A stretch of DNA of 64,000 nucleotides from Erythrophleum ivorense (taxonomy: Eukaryota; Streptophyta; Magnoliopsida; Fabales; Fabaceae), in NCBI GenBank assembly GCA_026724425.1, contig JAIUCV010000003.1, forward strand, positions 43,983,283 to 44,047,282, read 5' to 3'. The position numbers and the translations under genes are program-made. The notes under the pieces are model-generated. The model made no database searches and had not been told where the DNA came from. It saw only the letters and a list, made by a program, of their open reading frames with translations. Below, piece by piece: positions 32,684 through 45,747 of this stretch (positions within the stretch are counted from its first letter, which is position 1; each line of letters begins with the position of its first letter).

Positions 32684-35600
32684 ATTACCTTTTTCTCTTA
32701 GCCTACCTAGTATGTTAGAACATTAGAGAGGAGGGAGTAAGATTTAAAGAATCCCAATAGCTCATCTCCTTTTCAATCACACATAAAGTATGCAAATCAA
32801 GTCTTACAAATGTATGCATGAGCATATTGACATGTGCAATCGTTCAAGAGATATCTTTAACATTTGAACAAGTCATACATAGTATACATAGGCTTGCCAA
32901 GTAAGTGAATTAGCCTCACCCATTCACTTATGGATTTTGGACTTGACTCATCTATTTCTTTAAAAGTTTTTTGACTCAACCTTACTCTTGGGAGTCAACC
33001 TCACTTTTGAAAGACTCTTTATTTTGTCTTAACCAATTTCAAGGGTTCTTGGCTCATCCTCACCATGGCTAGAAGGTTCTTGGCCTCTCCACACTTAAGC
33101 AAGCCCAAGCACATATATTAGATATCATTTGAAAGTATAATGTAACATCATGGCACCATGGGATAAAAGCTCATGCTAGAATACTTTTTATAGCTTAAAA
33201 CACACATACACACATTCAAAGACAATGTAAGCATACATTTATATATGAGAGAAGGTAGAGAGAGCTACCTTGATTACAATCACACACTTTTCTTCTTGAA
33301 TTTGCTCTCCCTTCCTCGACTTCACACACACAAAGATGTGGGATTATGGGATTGGTTTCTCTTGGCCTAAATACAATTTATGAAAGCCAATTAGGTTCAT
33401 AGAGTTAATTCTAAGGCCACACATCTTCCTTAAATACTAAATTGGTCTATTAACCCCTTTATAGTTTTAAGAATTCACCTAATAAAGCAAAACCTATCAA
33501 ATGAGTTCTAAGCTCCACTCTTTCCTTTCATATATGATTCTTGACTCCCTTTAAGCCTCTTGGAGTCATCACACAATTAAAACAAAGAGCTGAACTACAT
33601 ATTGCTTCTTTAGGTCATATTATGGAACCTAAGACACTAATTCATTCTTTAGGCCACTTAAATTTCTCCTAAGGTTTCCTCTCATTTTCATTCATCATAT
33701 ATAACTCAAAAATGGGTTTGAAAAAATTTAAAACTCTCCCTAGGTGTCCTATCCCCTTTAAGCCAAGACTATATGGCATTTGGCCTCCATGGATGTTTAC
33801 ACAAGCCAAGACTAGGGATCTTAGGAACTCATTTAAATATTCATTTAGGCCTAGGAATAATTACATCAAATCATATTTTCAAGGAAGCTCATGAAACCCT
33901 AGGTTTGCTATGTTGAAAATCAATGGCTTTTACTTGAATTTCCTTACATATTCTTACTCTCCTCCCTTAAATTCATAGAATTCATCCTTGGTTCTGCCCA
34001 AAATTCAAGCCCTCTTGTAGCTACATATATGAAGCAAAATAAGGAGAAGAAGGGGGAAGGAGTAGCTGCCATAGGATGAAAATTTTACTTTGTTTGGTAA
34101 GGTTTCAAAATTTTCAATTTCGTCCTTTTATAATGGCAATTTCATTTCGGTTTCATTTTAGTTCTTTTTTGAGAATTGTCTCTTCCATTATAAAATTTAG
34201 GTTCCCAATTTAATAAAATACCTTTGGAATCACTCAATTTGGAGCTAAAACCTTACCAAACAAATCTGTCAAAGTTCGGGCTCACTAATGTTGGAAAACA
34301 TATACCGGAGAGGTTTCACCAGTCCCGGGGCTTCCCATGGTTTTTAGGGCCTTTAAGAACCTTGGGCAACTCAAATTTCTCATTTAAAAAGCCCTCTAAT
34401 GTGTTTTTTCAAAAGTTTCACTTATTTATAGAAATGCCATTACGTTTCGTTAGTTTTCGTCACAAATTGTTTCATCATCCTAGCTCTATTTTTCTTTCCG
34501 TTCGAGTCTGGGATTCTCATTTTTAGGAATCTAGAATGCTTTTCAAATTTTTTAGGACCTTAACTAAGTCATTTTGGGGGACTTGCTTTTGTATTTGATG
34601 AATTTCGTTCATTTACGGAGAAACTGTATGTTACGTTTCCCGCATTTTCTCTCGTTTTTAGAGAATTAGATATTACATAAAACATATAAAGTCACATTTT
34701 CATGCCACAGTTTCACAAACCTCAAGAGCAGGCTCTAGAGACTTTTAGTTTTGCCTCACCCTTGGCTAGAGACTTTTAACTAGGCCTCACCCATCTAAGA
34801 GACTTTTGGCCGTGTCTCACCATTGTCTTGAGACTTTTGGCATCTTCTCACCTATATTAAGGGACTTTTGGCATTACCTCACCTTTATAAGCTAATTCTC
34901 ACAATCGATAACATTCAAGACAACATATTGGTACCAATGCAATCTCAAAGCATCAAGTGGCATATTCTCAAATCACAAAAGCACACACATACACCCAATG
35001 ACATACATACACTCAAGAATACATGGAGAATAAGGTGGAGAGCTACCTTGAAATTTATGCAAGATTTTCTTGGTCTTTTTCCTTCCCTTTCTCGGTTCTA
35101 CAAGCACACATAGGTGGGTTGATGTTCTCTTAGCCTAAATTATACTTTTGAAGCAAGCCAAGACACTAAATTCATTCTTAAGAGCATACTTAATTCCATA
35201 ATGGTTCCATAAATGGCCTATTGAAACAACCCTCACAATTTAAGTTTTAGGCTCCATTCTCTTCCCATCTCTAAGCTTCTTGACCTCATTCAAGGTCCTT
35301 GGAGCCATCACACATTCACTTACACAAAGTTAGACCCATGTTACTTCATAAGGCTTCATTATGGACACCATTGTCTCATCTCCTAATCTGAGGCTTCTAA
35401 ATTTTTCCCAAGAGTTCTTCCTACCTTCTCCCACCATATAAAGTCCCAAACCGAGGCTAGAGCAAATTAAAACACTTCCTAACCCAACACACTAGCCTAG
35501 ATCGAGACATGAAGAAGGAGGAGAGTTCATGAACTTTTTGATTTTTTCTTGATAGTAAGGTCACTTGGGAGGCTTCTTAGAGGTCTTAAAAACTCAAGGA

Positions 35601-36712
35601 ACACTTACATTGCTTAGGAAATTTATGTACTAAATCAGTTTTTACAAAACATTTAATAGCTCTACATTTTCTTAACTTGAATTATATTAGTTTTTCTTGT
35701 AATTTCTTAGCATATTTGACTTTCCCATGGTCTAAAACCCTAGTTCCTCACTTGTTCTTAGATAGAATTCCCTCCCCTCTCATCATTCTAGTTTGGCCCA
35801 AGATACACACATTCAAGGAGCAAAGGAGAAAAGAAACAAATACAAGAAACTACCTTGGATTTCTAGCTCTTTTTGGGTGCTTCTTCCCTTACTTGAATTC
35901 TCCTCTCCAATTTTGAAACTCTCCCCTCTATTCTGGCCTCAAAATAAAACCAATTCATTTAATGAACTCATAGAAAGAAAGCTTGGAAGGAAAGGAATAA
36001 GATTGGAAGAAGGAGCACGAAAATCCTTGAATTTTCTTATCTTTCTTGGCTTTTCTTCCTCCAATTTCCTCCTCCTCTTGTGTACCTAGCTACTACCCTT
36101 CTTTTCTATCTTTGTACAAAATAGGTTGACCTAAAGGAAGAGGGGAGAAAGGGCATGAAAAATATAAAAGCTTAAAGAACATTTTATTTATTAAAATTTT
36201 CAATTTTGCCCTTTCGTAATGGCTTTTTTGTTTTAGCTCGTTTTAGCTCCTTTTTTAGAACTATCTTTTTCATCATAAAATTTAGATTCCCAATTTAATA
36301 AAATATCTTTGGAATTAGTCAAATTGGAACTAAAACCTTCTCGAAATGATTCATCAAAGTTCGGGCTCATCGCCATTGGAAAACGTACATCGGAGGGGCT
36401 TTAACTGTCTCGGGGCTTCCCATGGTTTTTGGGGCCTCTAAGAACCTTGGAAAACTCAAATTTCCCATTTAAAAAGCCCTCCTGTGAGTTTTCCAAAATT
36501 TACTCGTAATTACGAAAATGCCACTACATTTCATCAAATTTCGTAGCAATTTTGTTTCACCATCCTAACTCCGTTTTTATTCTGGTCTAAGCTTGGGATT
36601 TGTATTTTTGGGAGCCTAGGACTCTACCGAAACTTTTGGGACATTATCTAGGTCATTTTAATGGTCTTGCTTTTATACCATTCATTTTGTCATTTTACAA
36701 AATTTACTGTTC

Positions 36713-37333
36713 ATTGCATATTCCATGCCATTATCATTTACTAATAAAATGAAGATCAAACAAAGCATGCCAGCTACAAGCAATAAATGCCAAATCCTAT
36801 CCAAAATTCAATCTATTAAATGATTTGAAATATTTGCACAGGCATTAATTGGACTTGTAGTAGATTTAGAATATTTACATAGGCATTAACTAGACTTGTA
36901 GTGGATTTAGAATATTTGCATAGGCATTTACTAGACTACTAAAGAATCTTTAATTTCAAAAAATATTGCCTATATATGTATTACGAGGAATTTACCTCTT
37001 TTGCTGATTCAGGTTTGTGTGTTTTCCTCTTTCAAGTATGAATTTGACAAAATAAGTGAAAATGTTAATGATTAAAGGGATGAAATAGGCCATCACAACA
37101 AGTGTTGCCTATATCTATATATATGCCTATTTCATTAGCAATGAAATCTAAAAGATCAAGGAAAGGTTTGAGATCCTTTGCAATTAAGTAACAGTCACCT
37201 TTGTTGGACAAAAGTTATGGTTGCTATCCTGTTATATAACACATATCCTAAGGTTCATTTGTCTTATCCATCATATGAGCATTATCTATCTTCCTTTCTT
37301 ATAGGTAGTTATTTATCATCACCAAGTGCAAAG
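36713..37333. other. Spacer between LTR units L5 and L6
   Basis: Apart from the 41-bp repeat, no coding block or family match seen. Confidence 0.4.
36822..36942 (+). repeat. 41-bp tandem repeat, three copies
   Basis: Units begin GATTTGAAATATTTGCACAG at 36822, GATTTAGAATATTTACATAG at 36863 and GATTTAGAATATTTGCATAG at 36904. Each continues GCATTxACTAGACTTGTAGT or nearly so. Exact period 41 bp. It lies in a spacer between LTR units L5 and L6. Confidence 0.88.
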
Positions 37334-37529
37334 TGTAACACTGTATTTCTCTAGCCTTTCTCCTTTACAAATGAACTTCATACATGTGCATTCATGAAAA
37401 ATGAAATAAATAATGGAAAATGAGGATCCAAGGTCTAAGATGCCTGAAAACCAAAGCTAGAGTAATTCAATAAAATTGCCAAAAGCGTAGTGGCATTTTC
37501 ATAAATATGAACACTTTTTGGAAATAAAA
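37334..37529 (+). mobile_element. LTR unit L6 (type A), plus strand, 5' fragment only
   Basis: Starts TGTAACACTGTATTTCTC, then follows the first 196 bp of the type A unit (GAGGATCCAAGGTCTAAGAT, GTGGCATTTTCATAAATATG). It stops where L7 begins at 37530. Its continuation is not found beyond L7, so it was cut by L7 or by a later deletion. Confidence 0.75.
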
Positions 37530-38506
37530 TGTAATACCACATAGTTCTAACTTTTCCTTCCCCATTTCTTAGTTTCTTTCCCTTGGCATAGCAATGTTCT
37601 CAAGAAAATAGAATAAAATAATGGATTATTTAGCATTACATAGGGTTTAAAATTTTTATTTCACATTTTGTGGTCCACATGAACTCACCCATATTATTTT
37701 CTACTCCAAATACATGCATACAAGTCAAAACCATCCCAAAATCTCCCATATTTCCCAAGCTTGGAGCATTCATACATAAAAACACAATTTTAGTCTCGGG
37801 TTGTTCTGCCAAATTCTTGGTGTAAATTTTGAAAAAACATAAATAATTCTAGAAAAATCAAAATCAAGCACACTATACCATTCTAGGAAGTTGTGGATGT
37901 TAACTTAAGGCTAAAAATAAGTCTAGACCATAACAAAAACGTTTAGCCTATGAAAACTGATGGAAAAGTACCAAAGGTCCTGTTGCATTACTGGTATTGT
38001 CTACAAAGTTTAAAAATTCATATCTCCCTCTATAGACCTCGAAATGAGGTGATGTTAGGGCCATGGAAAGATTATTATGTCTAGTTTATGCCTCTAAAAT
38101 TTCACGAGCATTGAATGACATTTGACTCTCAGATAAAATAGGAGAAAAAATTGACCATATGAATAGTGTTTGGACCATTTCAATAACTTTTTGCCAAATT
38201 TGGAAATTCATAATTAATTCTCTAGAGCTCTAAATAATATGGATTTTAGTTTCCCAAAAAGTTCTAGATGAGACCTATATGCAAGCCAAATCTCATGAGA
38301 AAATTTATTCATTTGATTAGTTTGTAACATAGGGTTTGATAATGGTCATTTTTAGGCATCCAAAGGGTCAAATATGAACCATTCTTGCTTCAAGTTTGTC
38401 TAAAGCCATTTGAGCACGTGGGAAAGCTTAAAAAAAGCCCACTAAACTTGTCTAAGAAGTCTAAATATCCATACATCACAAAATCACTATCCCACTTATT
38501 CATATA

Positions 38507-41500
38507 TGTAATATTCAATTCTCTGAAAACAAAAGAAAATGCAAGAAATATAACGTACGGTTTCTTCATAAATGAACGAAATTTACTAGATACAAAAGCA
38601 AGTCCCCCGAAATGACTTAGTTAATGTCCCAAAAAATTTGCGAAGTATTCTAAACTCCTAAAAATGAGAATCCCAGGCTCAGATGGAAAGAAAAACAGAG
38701 CTAGGACGATGAAACAACATGTGATGAAAACTGACGAAATGTAATGGCATTTTCATAAATAAGTGCAACTTTTGGAAAAACACATAAGAGGGCTTTTTAA
38801 ATAGGAAATTTGAGTTGCCCAAGGTTCTCAAAGGCCCCAAAAACCATGAAAAGTCCCGAGACTGGTAAAACACCTCCGGTGTATGTTTTCCAACATTGAT
38901 GAGCTCAAACTTTAACAGATTTGTTTGGTAAAGTTTTAGCTCCAAATTGAGTGATTCCAAAGTTATTTTATTAAATTGGGAACCTAAATTTTATAATGGA
39001 AGAGACAATTTTCAAAAAAGAGCTAAAACAAAGCCGAAACAAAATTACCATTACTAAAGGATGAAATTAAAATTTTTGAAAAAATGTGTTTCTAAAAGCT
39101 TCCGCACACTTCTTCATTTTTCTCCCACCTTCTTAAGCACAACTTCCTCTACCCAAATTATAGAAAAATAGCAGCTCCTTGAGGCTCACCAAGAAAGGAA
39201 GAAAAGAAGGAAGAAAAAGGCAAGAAAGATATGGAATTTCTTAGTTTTTTATGCTTTCTCTTTAATAAACCTCTTCTCCATTTCCTTTTCTTTCCTATGG
39301 TTTTATTGAAGTATATGGATCTGTTTTGAGGGAAGAACAGAGGGAAAAATTCGGATTTGAAGAGAGGAGGCCAAGGAAAGTGAAAAATAAGCAAGAAAAG
39401 CCATGGAAACAAGGTAAAATCTTCATCCTATGGTAGCTACTCCTTTTCTCTTCTTCTCCCTATTTCGCTCTATATATGTAGCTACAAGAGGGCTTGAATT
39501 TTGGGCAAAACCAAGGGTGAATTCTATGAATTTAAGGTAGGAAAGTAAGAATATACAAGGAAATTCAAGTAAAAGCCATTGATTTTCAAGATAGCAAACC
39601 TAGGGTTTCATGAGCTCTCTTGAAAATCTGATTTGATGCAATTGTTCCTAGGCCTAAATGAATATTTGGATGAGCTCTTGAAATCCCTAGAAGGCTCCTC
39701 ATATACATCTTCCATCAAAAGAATGAAGAAAACTCACTTGGTATTCATATAATGCATAGTCTCAATGTAGGCTAGATGAAGCACTAAGGGATAGTTTTAA
39801 TTTGTTCCAAGCTTAGTTTTGAGTCATGTATGATGGAAGAGGATAAAATGAAGCCTTCGAAAAATTTTAGAAGCCATGGATAGTGAGACGATATTATAGG
39901 TTCTATATTCTGACTTAAAGAAGCAACACCTAGCTAGGCTCCTTAATTTGATTGTGTGATGACTCTAAGAGATTTCAATGGAGTCAAGAATTATAAATGA
40001 ATGGAGAAAATGGAGCCAAGATGATGTTTTCTTAAGATTGCTTCATTAAGTACATTACGGAACCATAAAAGAGCCTTATGATTCATCTAGCTTTTTCAGT
40101 GAATGTGTGGCCTTAGAATGTGATTCAAGAGTGTAATTAGCTTCCATGTGATGTGTCTAGACCAAGAGAAACGATCTCTATCTTTTTGGGTGTGTAAGGT
40201 CAAGGGAAAGGACTCAAGGCTCAAGGAAAAAGTATGTGAATACAAGCAAGGTAGCTCTCTCCATCTTCTCTCATGCATCAATGTATGCTTACATTGTCTT
40301 TAAATATGTGTATATATATTTTGAGCTATGAAAAGTATTTTAGAATGAGCTTTTATTCCATGGTACCATGATGATGTTTTATGCATTCAAATGATGTTTT
40401 ATATGCCTACCTTGGTTTGCTTGAGTATGGGGAAGCCAAGAACCCTCTAGCCATAGTGAGGATGAGCCAAGAATCCTTAAACTTAGTTAAGACAAAGTAA
40501 AGAGTCTCCCGAGAGTGAGGTTGACTCCTAAGAGTAAGGTTGAGTCAAAACCTCTTAGAGAAAATGGATGAGGCAAGTTCAAAATCCATAAGTGAATGGG
40601 TGAGGCTAATCCACTCACTTGGCAAGCCTATGTATGACTTGTTCAAATGCTAAGAATGTTTCTTAAATGCTCACACATTTCAATATGTCCATGCATGCAT
40701 TTTCAAGACTTGTATTGTATACTTTATATGTGATTAAAAGAGAGAAGAACTATTGGGATTCTTTAAATCTTATCCCCTCCTCTCCAATGTCTTAATATGC
40801 TAGATGGATTAATTGAGCAAGGTAATGGAAGCCACCAAGCCAAGGAGAAGGAGATTGACATCAAAATATGTGAAATGGCCTACTTATGTCTCTCTTGTAG
40901 CCATACACATGGCATATGTTGTAATCCCATGATAAAATTGTTATGTAATCATATGAACATATGCAATTACCTAAATGCATGGTGCATGAATGGAATTTTA
41001 TGCCAAATGTATGAGATAACATGTTTTAGGTATTGAATGGCAAGAGCTAACATGTGTAATCTTATGTATATTATGGGGTGGATGAGTGAGTTTGAGAAAT
41101 ATGGGTTTATGCACCTTTGAAATAAGTTTAGAAAGTCATTTTGGTGCATTTCCACATGCTCAAGTGGCCACACAAGCTTGGGAAGCAAAATTGGACACTT
41201 TGATGCTAGTTAAGACCATAAAATTGACCAATCCGGAACCCTATGACACAAACTGACCAAATGGATTAATCTTCCCATGACATTTGGCAGATATGTAGAA
41301 CTTATTGAGAGATTCTTTAGAAGCTAAAGTGTAAAAAATAGGAGCTCTACAGAATTAATTATGAATTTTCAAAGTTGGTATTTTTTTGTTATTCTGGTGC
41401 TTGCACTATTCATATGGTCAATTTTGTTTTCTATGTCATCCAATGGCCAAATGGTATCCAATGATTTTGAAATTTTATAGTCATAAACTAGAGATTATAA

Positions 41501-42234
41501 CCTTTCTATAGCCACTAATATCGCCTCATTTGGAGGTCTGAGTAGAGAGTTATGAATTTTTGAAATTGAATGTTAGTACCAGTAGTGCCACTTAACCTCT
41601 TGTACTGTTCTATCATAATTCAATTCTTAAATAAACTTAGCGTGGTCTGAAGATATTTTTTCCTTAAATTTAACATCTTTAGTTTCTCATATTGTCCAAA
41701 TTTTCATGATTTAGATTTTTTTGGAATTAGTTATGAATTTTCAAAATTTATGATAGTAAATTGTGATAGTAGCCCAGGTAGCCGAGACCTTGGGTACTTT
41801 TTGAATGTCAAACGTCTTCTACTTGATGTCACATGACTTGGAATTATTTTTAGCATAAAGTAGAGATCTTTAGCTTTCCATAATGGTAAATAAATTAGTT
41901 TTTTATTTTTTTATAATTAGTTATGATTCTTTGAAATTTGTGACAGAAAGCATGCAATTCTGGCCAAGGCTACTCTATGGAATTTTGTGTGTTTCTTTCA
42001 CTTGCATGAGTTCTAGGCTAGCTTTAGTGATGGTATTAAGTTGTATTAGAGTAATTAAATGTGAGAATTAGTTGAATGACTTTATATGATCCATGAAACA
42101 CTAAATGAAAAATTCATTCCCTACATGACGCAAATTTATTCATTATTTTTATTGCTCTTTCCTTAGAAACTTGTGAAATTCTTAGAAAAGAGCTAGATAA
42201 GGAATGAAATGAGCTATATAATTATGGTGTTACA
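38507..42234 (+). mobile_element. LTR unit L8 (type A), plus strand, complete
   Basis: Start TGTAATATTCAATTCTC at 38507, end ATTATGGTGTTACA at 42234, 3728 bp. Flanks ATATA (38502-38506) and ATACA (42235-42239) agree at 4 of 5, and L7 resumes on both sides. In order: type A 5' region; purine-rich segment; CAAGGTAGCTCTCTCCATCT near 40245; minisatellite (40430-40640); TATTGGGATTCTTTAAATCT near 40751; then the 3' tail. This plus-strand copy is a good reference for reading the unit 5' to 3'. Noncoding. Confidence 0.9.
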
Positions 42235-43758
42235 ATACACACTAGATCTTACAAACACATCAATGCATCTTAATATCAAAAACATCTACTCTCATTCATA
42301 TACTTTCAATTTCCATATATACATCATATATTCATGTATATACATATGCTCAAGTGGCTATACATCATTTACAACATGGGGCTACATCATTTGCTAACAA
42401 TATGGTTACAAATGGCTAGATAACACATTCTTTTGTCAATCTCTCATCTTCAAGTGTGGTGACTTCCATCTCTTTGCTTACTTGGTCCACCTAGACATGT
42501 TTAGGTAATGAAAAGGGAAAAGTGAGATTCAAGGAATCCCAATAACTCTTCACTCTTTCAAACACACATAATGAATGCATTTTCAAGTCTAAAAATGAAT
42601 GCATGACAACCTTGCAATTCATGAACATACATAAAACATTTTTCATGTTCAAGAAGTCATACTTATCATATATAGGTTTGCCAAGATAAAGGTTTAACCT
42701 CACCCATTCTCTTTGGGACTTTAGACCTGCCTTACCCACTTTCAAGGGGTTTTTGACTAAGTCTTACTCTTTTAAAGAATTTTGGCTTTGTCTCACCCAT
42801 TCTTAGGGACTTTTGGCTTATCCTCACCCTTGCTAAAGGACTTTTGGCTTCATCAAGTTCATGCAAACCAAAACACATTCATAAAACATTTTTCAAGAAC
42901 ATAGCAAAGGCATCATGATACAATGGCATGTAATCATTTACTAGAAATATTTTTCATGGAATAAACATACATACACATATCCAAAACAAGACAACATCCA
43001 AGAATGCATGAGAGAAAGGAGACAGGGCTACCTTAAAGACAAAAATGCAAACTTCCCTTTGGATTCTCTTCCCTTCCTTTTGCCACACACTTAAAATGAG
43101 GTGGAACTTAGTTCCTTTGGCCTAAACACATCAAATAGGATCTAATTATATTCTTGAAACAAATTATAGCACCACACACACCCTAAGAAAGCTTGATTTC
43201 TTATTTTGTTCAATTATGGTTCCATAAAGCACCTAATGAAAGAACCTTAGGAATCCACGATCTTGACTTCATTCTCTCTTTTAATCTATGACTCTTGACT
43301 CTATTTAGACTCCTTGGAGCCATCACACAATTATTTTGAGAAGCCTATCTATATGTTTCTTCTTTAAGTCACATTATAGAACTTACACTTCCATCTCACA
43401 TCCTAGGCTTTCTAAAATTTTTCCAAGGCTTCCTATCATATTCTCCCATCATATATGATGCCAATTTAGGCTCAGAAAAATTTAAAACACTCCCTAGGTG
43501 TGAGAACTCCTTTAGGCCAAGACAATGCTCCTTCTTGGTACCCATGGGCTTTATTTTGTTTCTTTGATAGGATATGCATGTGGGAGGCTTCCTTGATGTC
43601 CTAAAGACTCACACAAACTCTTGGACACCTTAAATTATCACTAGAAGGTTTCTTACAAGTCAAGGTGCAATTGAATCTCTAAGCTTGACATCTTGAATTT
43701 CAATGGTTCTTTCTTGGATTTCTTTGTATTATCTTATTTCCCACACTCTAAATCATAG

Positions 43759-45747
43759 TGATAAGTGCTCATTTTTATATATTTTTATTCACATTTATTA
43801 TTGTTTTTAATGATTAATTTGAGCTTAAATGGATTTATTATTCAATATTTGAATTTTTAGTCAATTTTGGAAAATAATATAATTTTGAATTAATTAGGAG
43901 AATTTTTGAATTTAAATTGCTAATATTTTATTTTTCATATTTCTTTGATGGGTTGAATATTTCAAATTTTTAAAACATTTATTAAATTTATGCAGAATTT
44001 TTGGGCAAGTGAATTGAAGAATCAAAGTGGATTAAGGGTCAAGATTGGAGCAGAATTTTTCCTTTTATTAATTTCTTGAAAATGGCAATTTTTGTAAATA
44101 AGTAATTAGGTTTAATTTTGTTTCCAGGGGTAGGGGAATCAACGGCTGGAAGAGTTTTTTAATTCTTTTTCGGGCTAAACAAAGGAGGCGCACCTACAGG
44201 AGAAGGGAATGGCTGCTTCTTGATTTTTTTCTCCTTAGCCCTTCAGACTACACACACAGAGGATGCTGAAAAAAACTAGAGGGAGGCGCCTAAGAGAATT
44301 TGGCTTCTTCATTCATTCATTTTTCCTTTTCAGTCTAGAGTAGAAAGGGATGCACCAGGAGCTCACTCATTTTCTCCTTCTTCGGACTTCACGTGGAGGG
44401 CGCCTGGACTAGGAGGGATGAAATGCTATTCTTCATATATTCCCTTGACCTTTAGACTTGACTGGAGAGACAGGGAGGCACCAGGAGAATGACTGGAGAG
44501 CTGCTTCATTGATTCATTTCTTTTGTTCTTTGGACTTCACGCAGAGATAGTGGGGAGGACGCTTGGAGGAAGAGTCAACGCTGGACCCACCATCATTCAA
44601 ATTCCTTCCTCTGTCCAACACGTTGCCTTCCATATATTCTCCACCATCATTCATCCAACAAAGGCTATTCTCCTTCATTATCTCTTCATGGCAGAGAGTT
44701 TGAAGAAATGTAGAGGCACCAATTTCATGGAAGCTTAAGGAAGGGTGGCACCAAGGTAGAGCATGGAGAAGGAAGGCTTGAGCTTTTGAATTAATTGGAT
44801 TGAAGACCATTGGGGGGAGTTTATTTTTCCTACCTTTTCTTCTTTTAATTTCAAGAACTTAGAGATTTTTTAGTTTAGGAATTTCTATGTGGATTAAATG
44901 TTGAGACCTAGTTTTAGGTTGGACAATGATTTTATCTTGGATTATAATTGGAATTGGTGTTAATTGGGATTAGAATTATGTTTTATAGTTGCTGAAATTT
45001 TGGTTTTCTAGACCTATTAATGTTGGTTGGATTGATGTTTGAGTTCTCTTGCATTGATTTGATTAATGTTATGATTTCAATTGCATATCTTGGTCTTTTG
45101 CGCTACTTGATTGTTGAATTGGGTAGTATGATTGCTTAATTGTTTAATTAGGTAATTGAAATCAAATTTTCAGAATTAATTGAATCCAATTGTTGAAAGA
45201 TTTAATGTGTTTAATTGGCTTAATTACTTGCAAATTACTTGAATTAGCTAAGGATTTCCTAGTTAAGTCAAGTGATATGCATTTGAGTTTAGGGTTTCCT
45301 ATCCTTGGAATAAGTTAATTAAATACATTAGTCTATTATCTAATCACTTTTCTTGGTTTCAATTAATCTTTGGTGAGTGATGAGAGCCAAAATCCCCTTG
45401 CAAAACCTTGGTTGCCTCCTATTTGTTCCTTGCATTTTCACAATCACTTTAATTTCAATTTAGAGTATTCTAGTTCAATTACTTGTTTAGTTTTTCTCTT
45501 AGTTGAAACTTAATTTCTTAATTTAAAACCCCCCTATTTGCATGCATTTAGTTCAATTAATTTTGCATTTAGCGTAGAGATATTTTTTTTTAGAATTTGC
45601 ATAAAATAGCAAACATCAAATAATCACTTAAAATTAATTCAAACTAACCCCTAAATTACTCCTTGGGAAGAATGACCTAAGGTTGATCTATACTATATTA
45701 AATCAATCTTAGTTTAATTGAGCGCTTAAGCAACTAAGGCATCATCA
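43759..45747 (+). mobile_element. Solo LTR S1 of an unrelated Ty3/gypsy-type element (Athila/Tat-like)
   Basis: Starts TGATAAGTGCTCATTTTTAT at 43759 and ends AAGGCATCATCA at 45747, with perfect CATAG duplications (43754-43758 and 45748-45752). It has TG...CA ends extended to TGAT...ATCA, 1989 bp, and no coding region. CTCCTTGGGAAGAATGACCT near the 3' end is the kind of text found just before the 3' end of Athila/Tat-type LTRs, which fixes the plus orientation. It sits inside L7. The clade call is inference; the solo-LTR call is well supported. Confidence 0.85.

Larger units (their letters stand above)
24572..34677 (-). mobile_element. LTR unit L3 (type A), minus strand, with exact target duplication
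   Basis: Ends are TGTAATATCTAATTC (minus-strand start, 34677) and ATATGGTATTACA (minus-strand end, 24572). Both sides are flanked by TAAAA (24567-24571 and 34678-34682), a perfect 5-bp target duplication within L5. L3 is itself interrupted by XC (25763-28707) and L4 (28874-32683). Without these it is about 3.34 kb. It is noncoding: 5' type A region, minisatellite (about 32880-33105), then the 3' tail. The LTR-like ends with a 5-bp duplication and no internal domain suggest a solo LTR left by recombination between the two LTRs of a retrotransposon. Confidence 0.88.
24195..36712 (-). mobile_element. LTR unit L5 (type A), minus strand, outermost host of a nest
   Basis: Its two parts are about 24195-24566 and 34683-36712, separated by inserted unit L3. 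Joining them restores family order: the minisatellite part (34730-34890) continues into the GGTACAAGTATG and ATCTCAATAGCTCATACACC blocks at 24480-24560. The 5' side holds the CCTTTGGAATxA and AAATTTAGATTCCCAATTTA blocks near 36270-36320 and ends near 36712 without the first 50 bp or so of the unit. The 3' tail is cut at the junction with L2. Confidence 0.75.

Noticed and set aside
44514..44810. Open frames on both strands inside S1
   Set aside because: They lie inside a solo LTR with exact ends, show no domain, and overlap each other on opposite strands as chance frames do.
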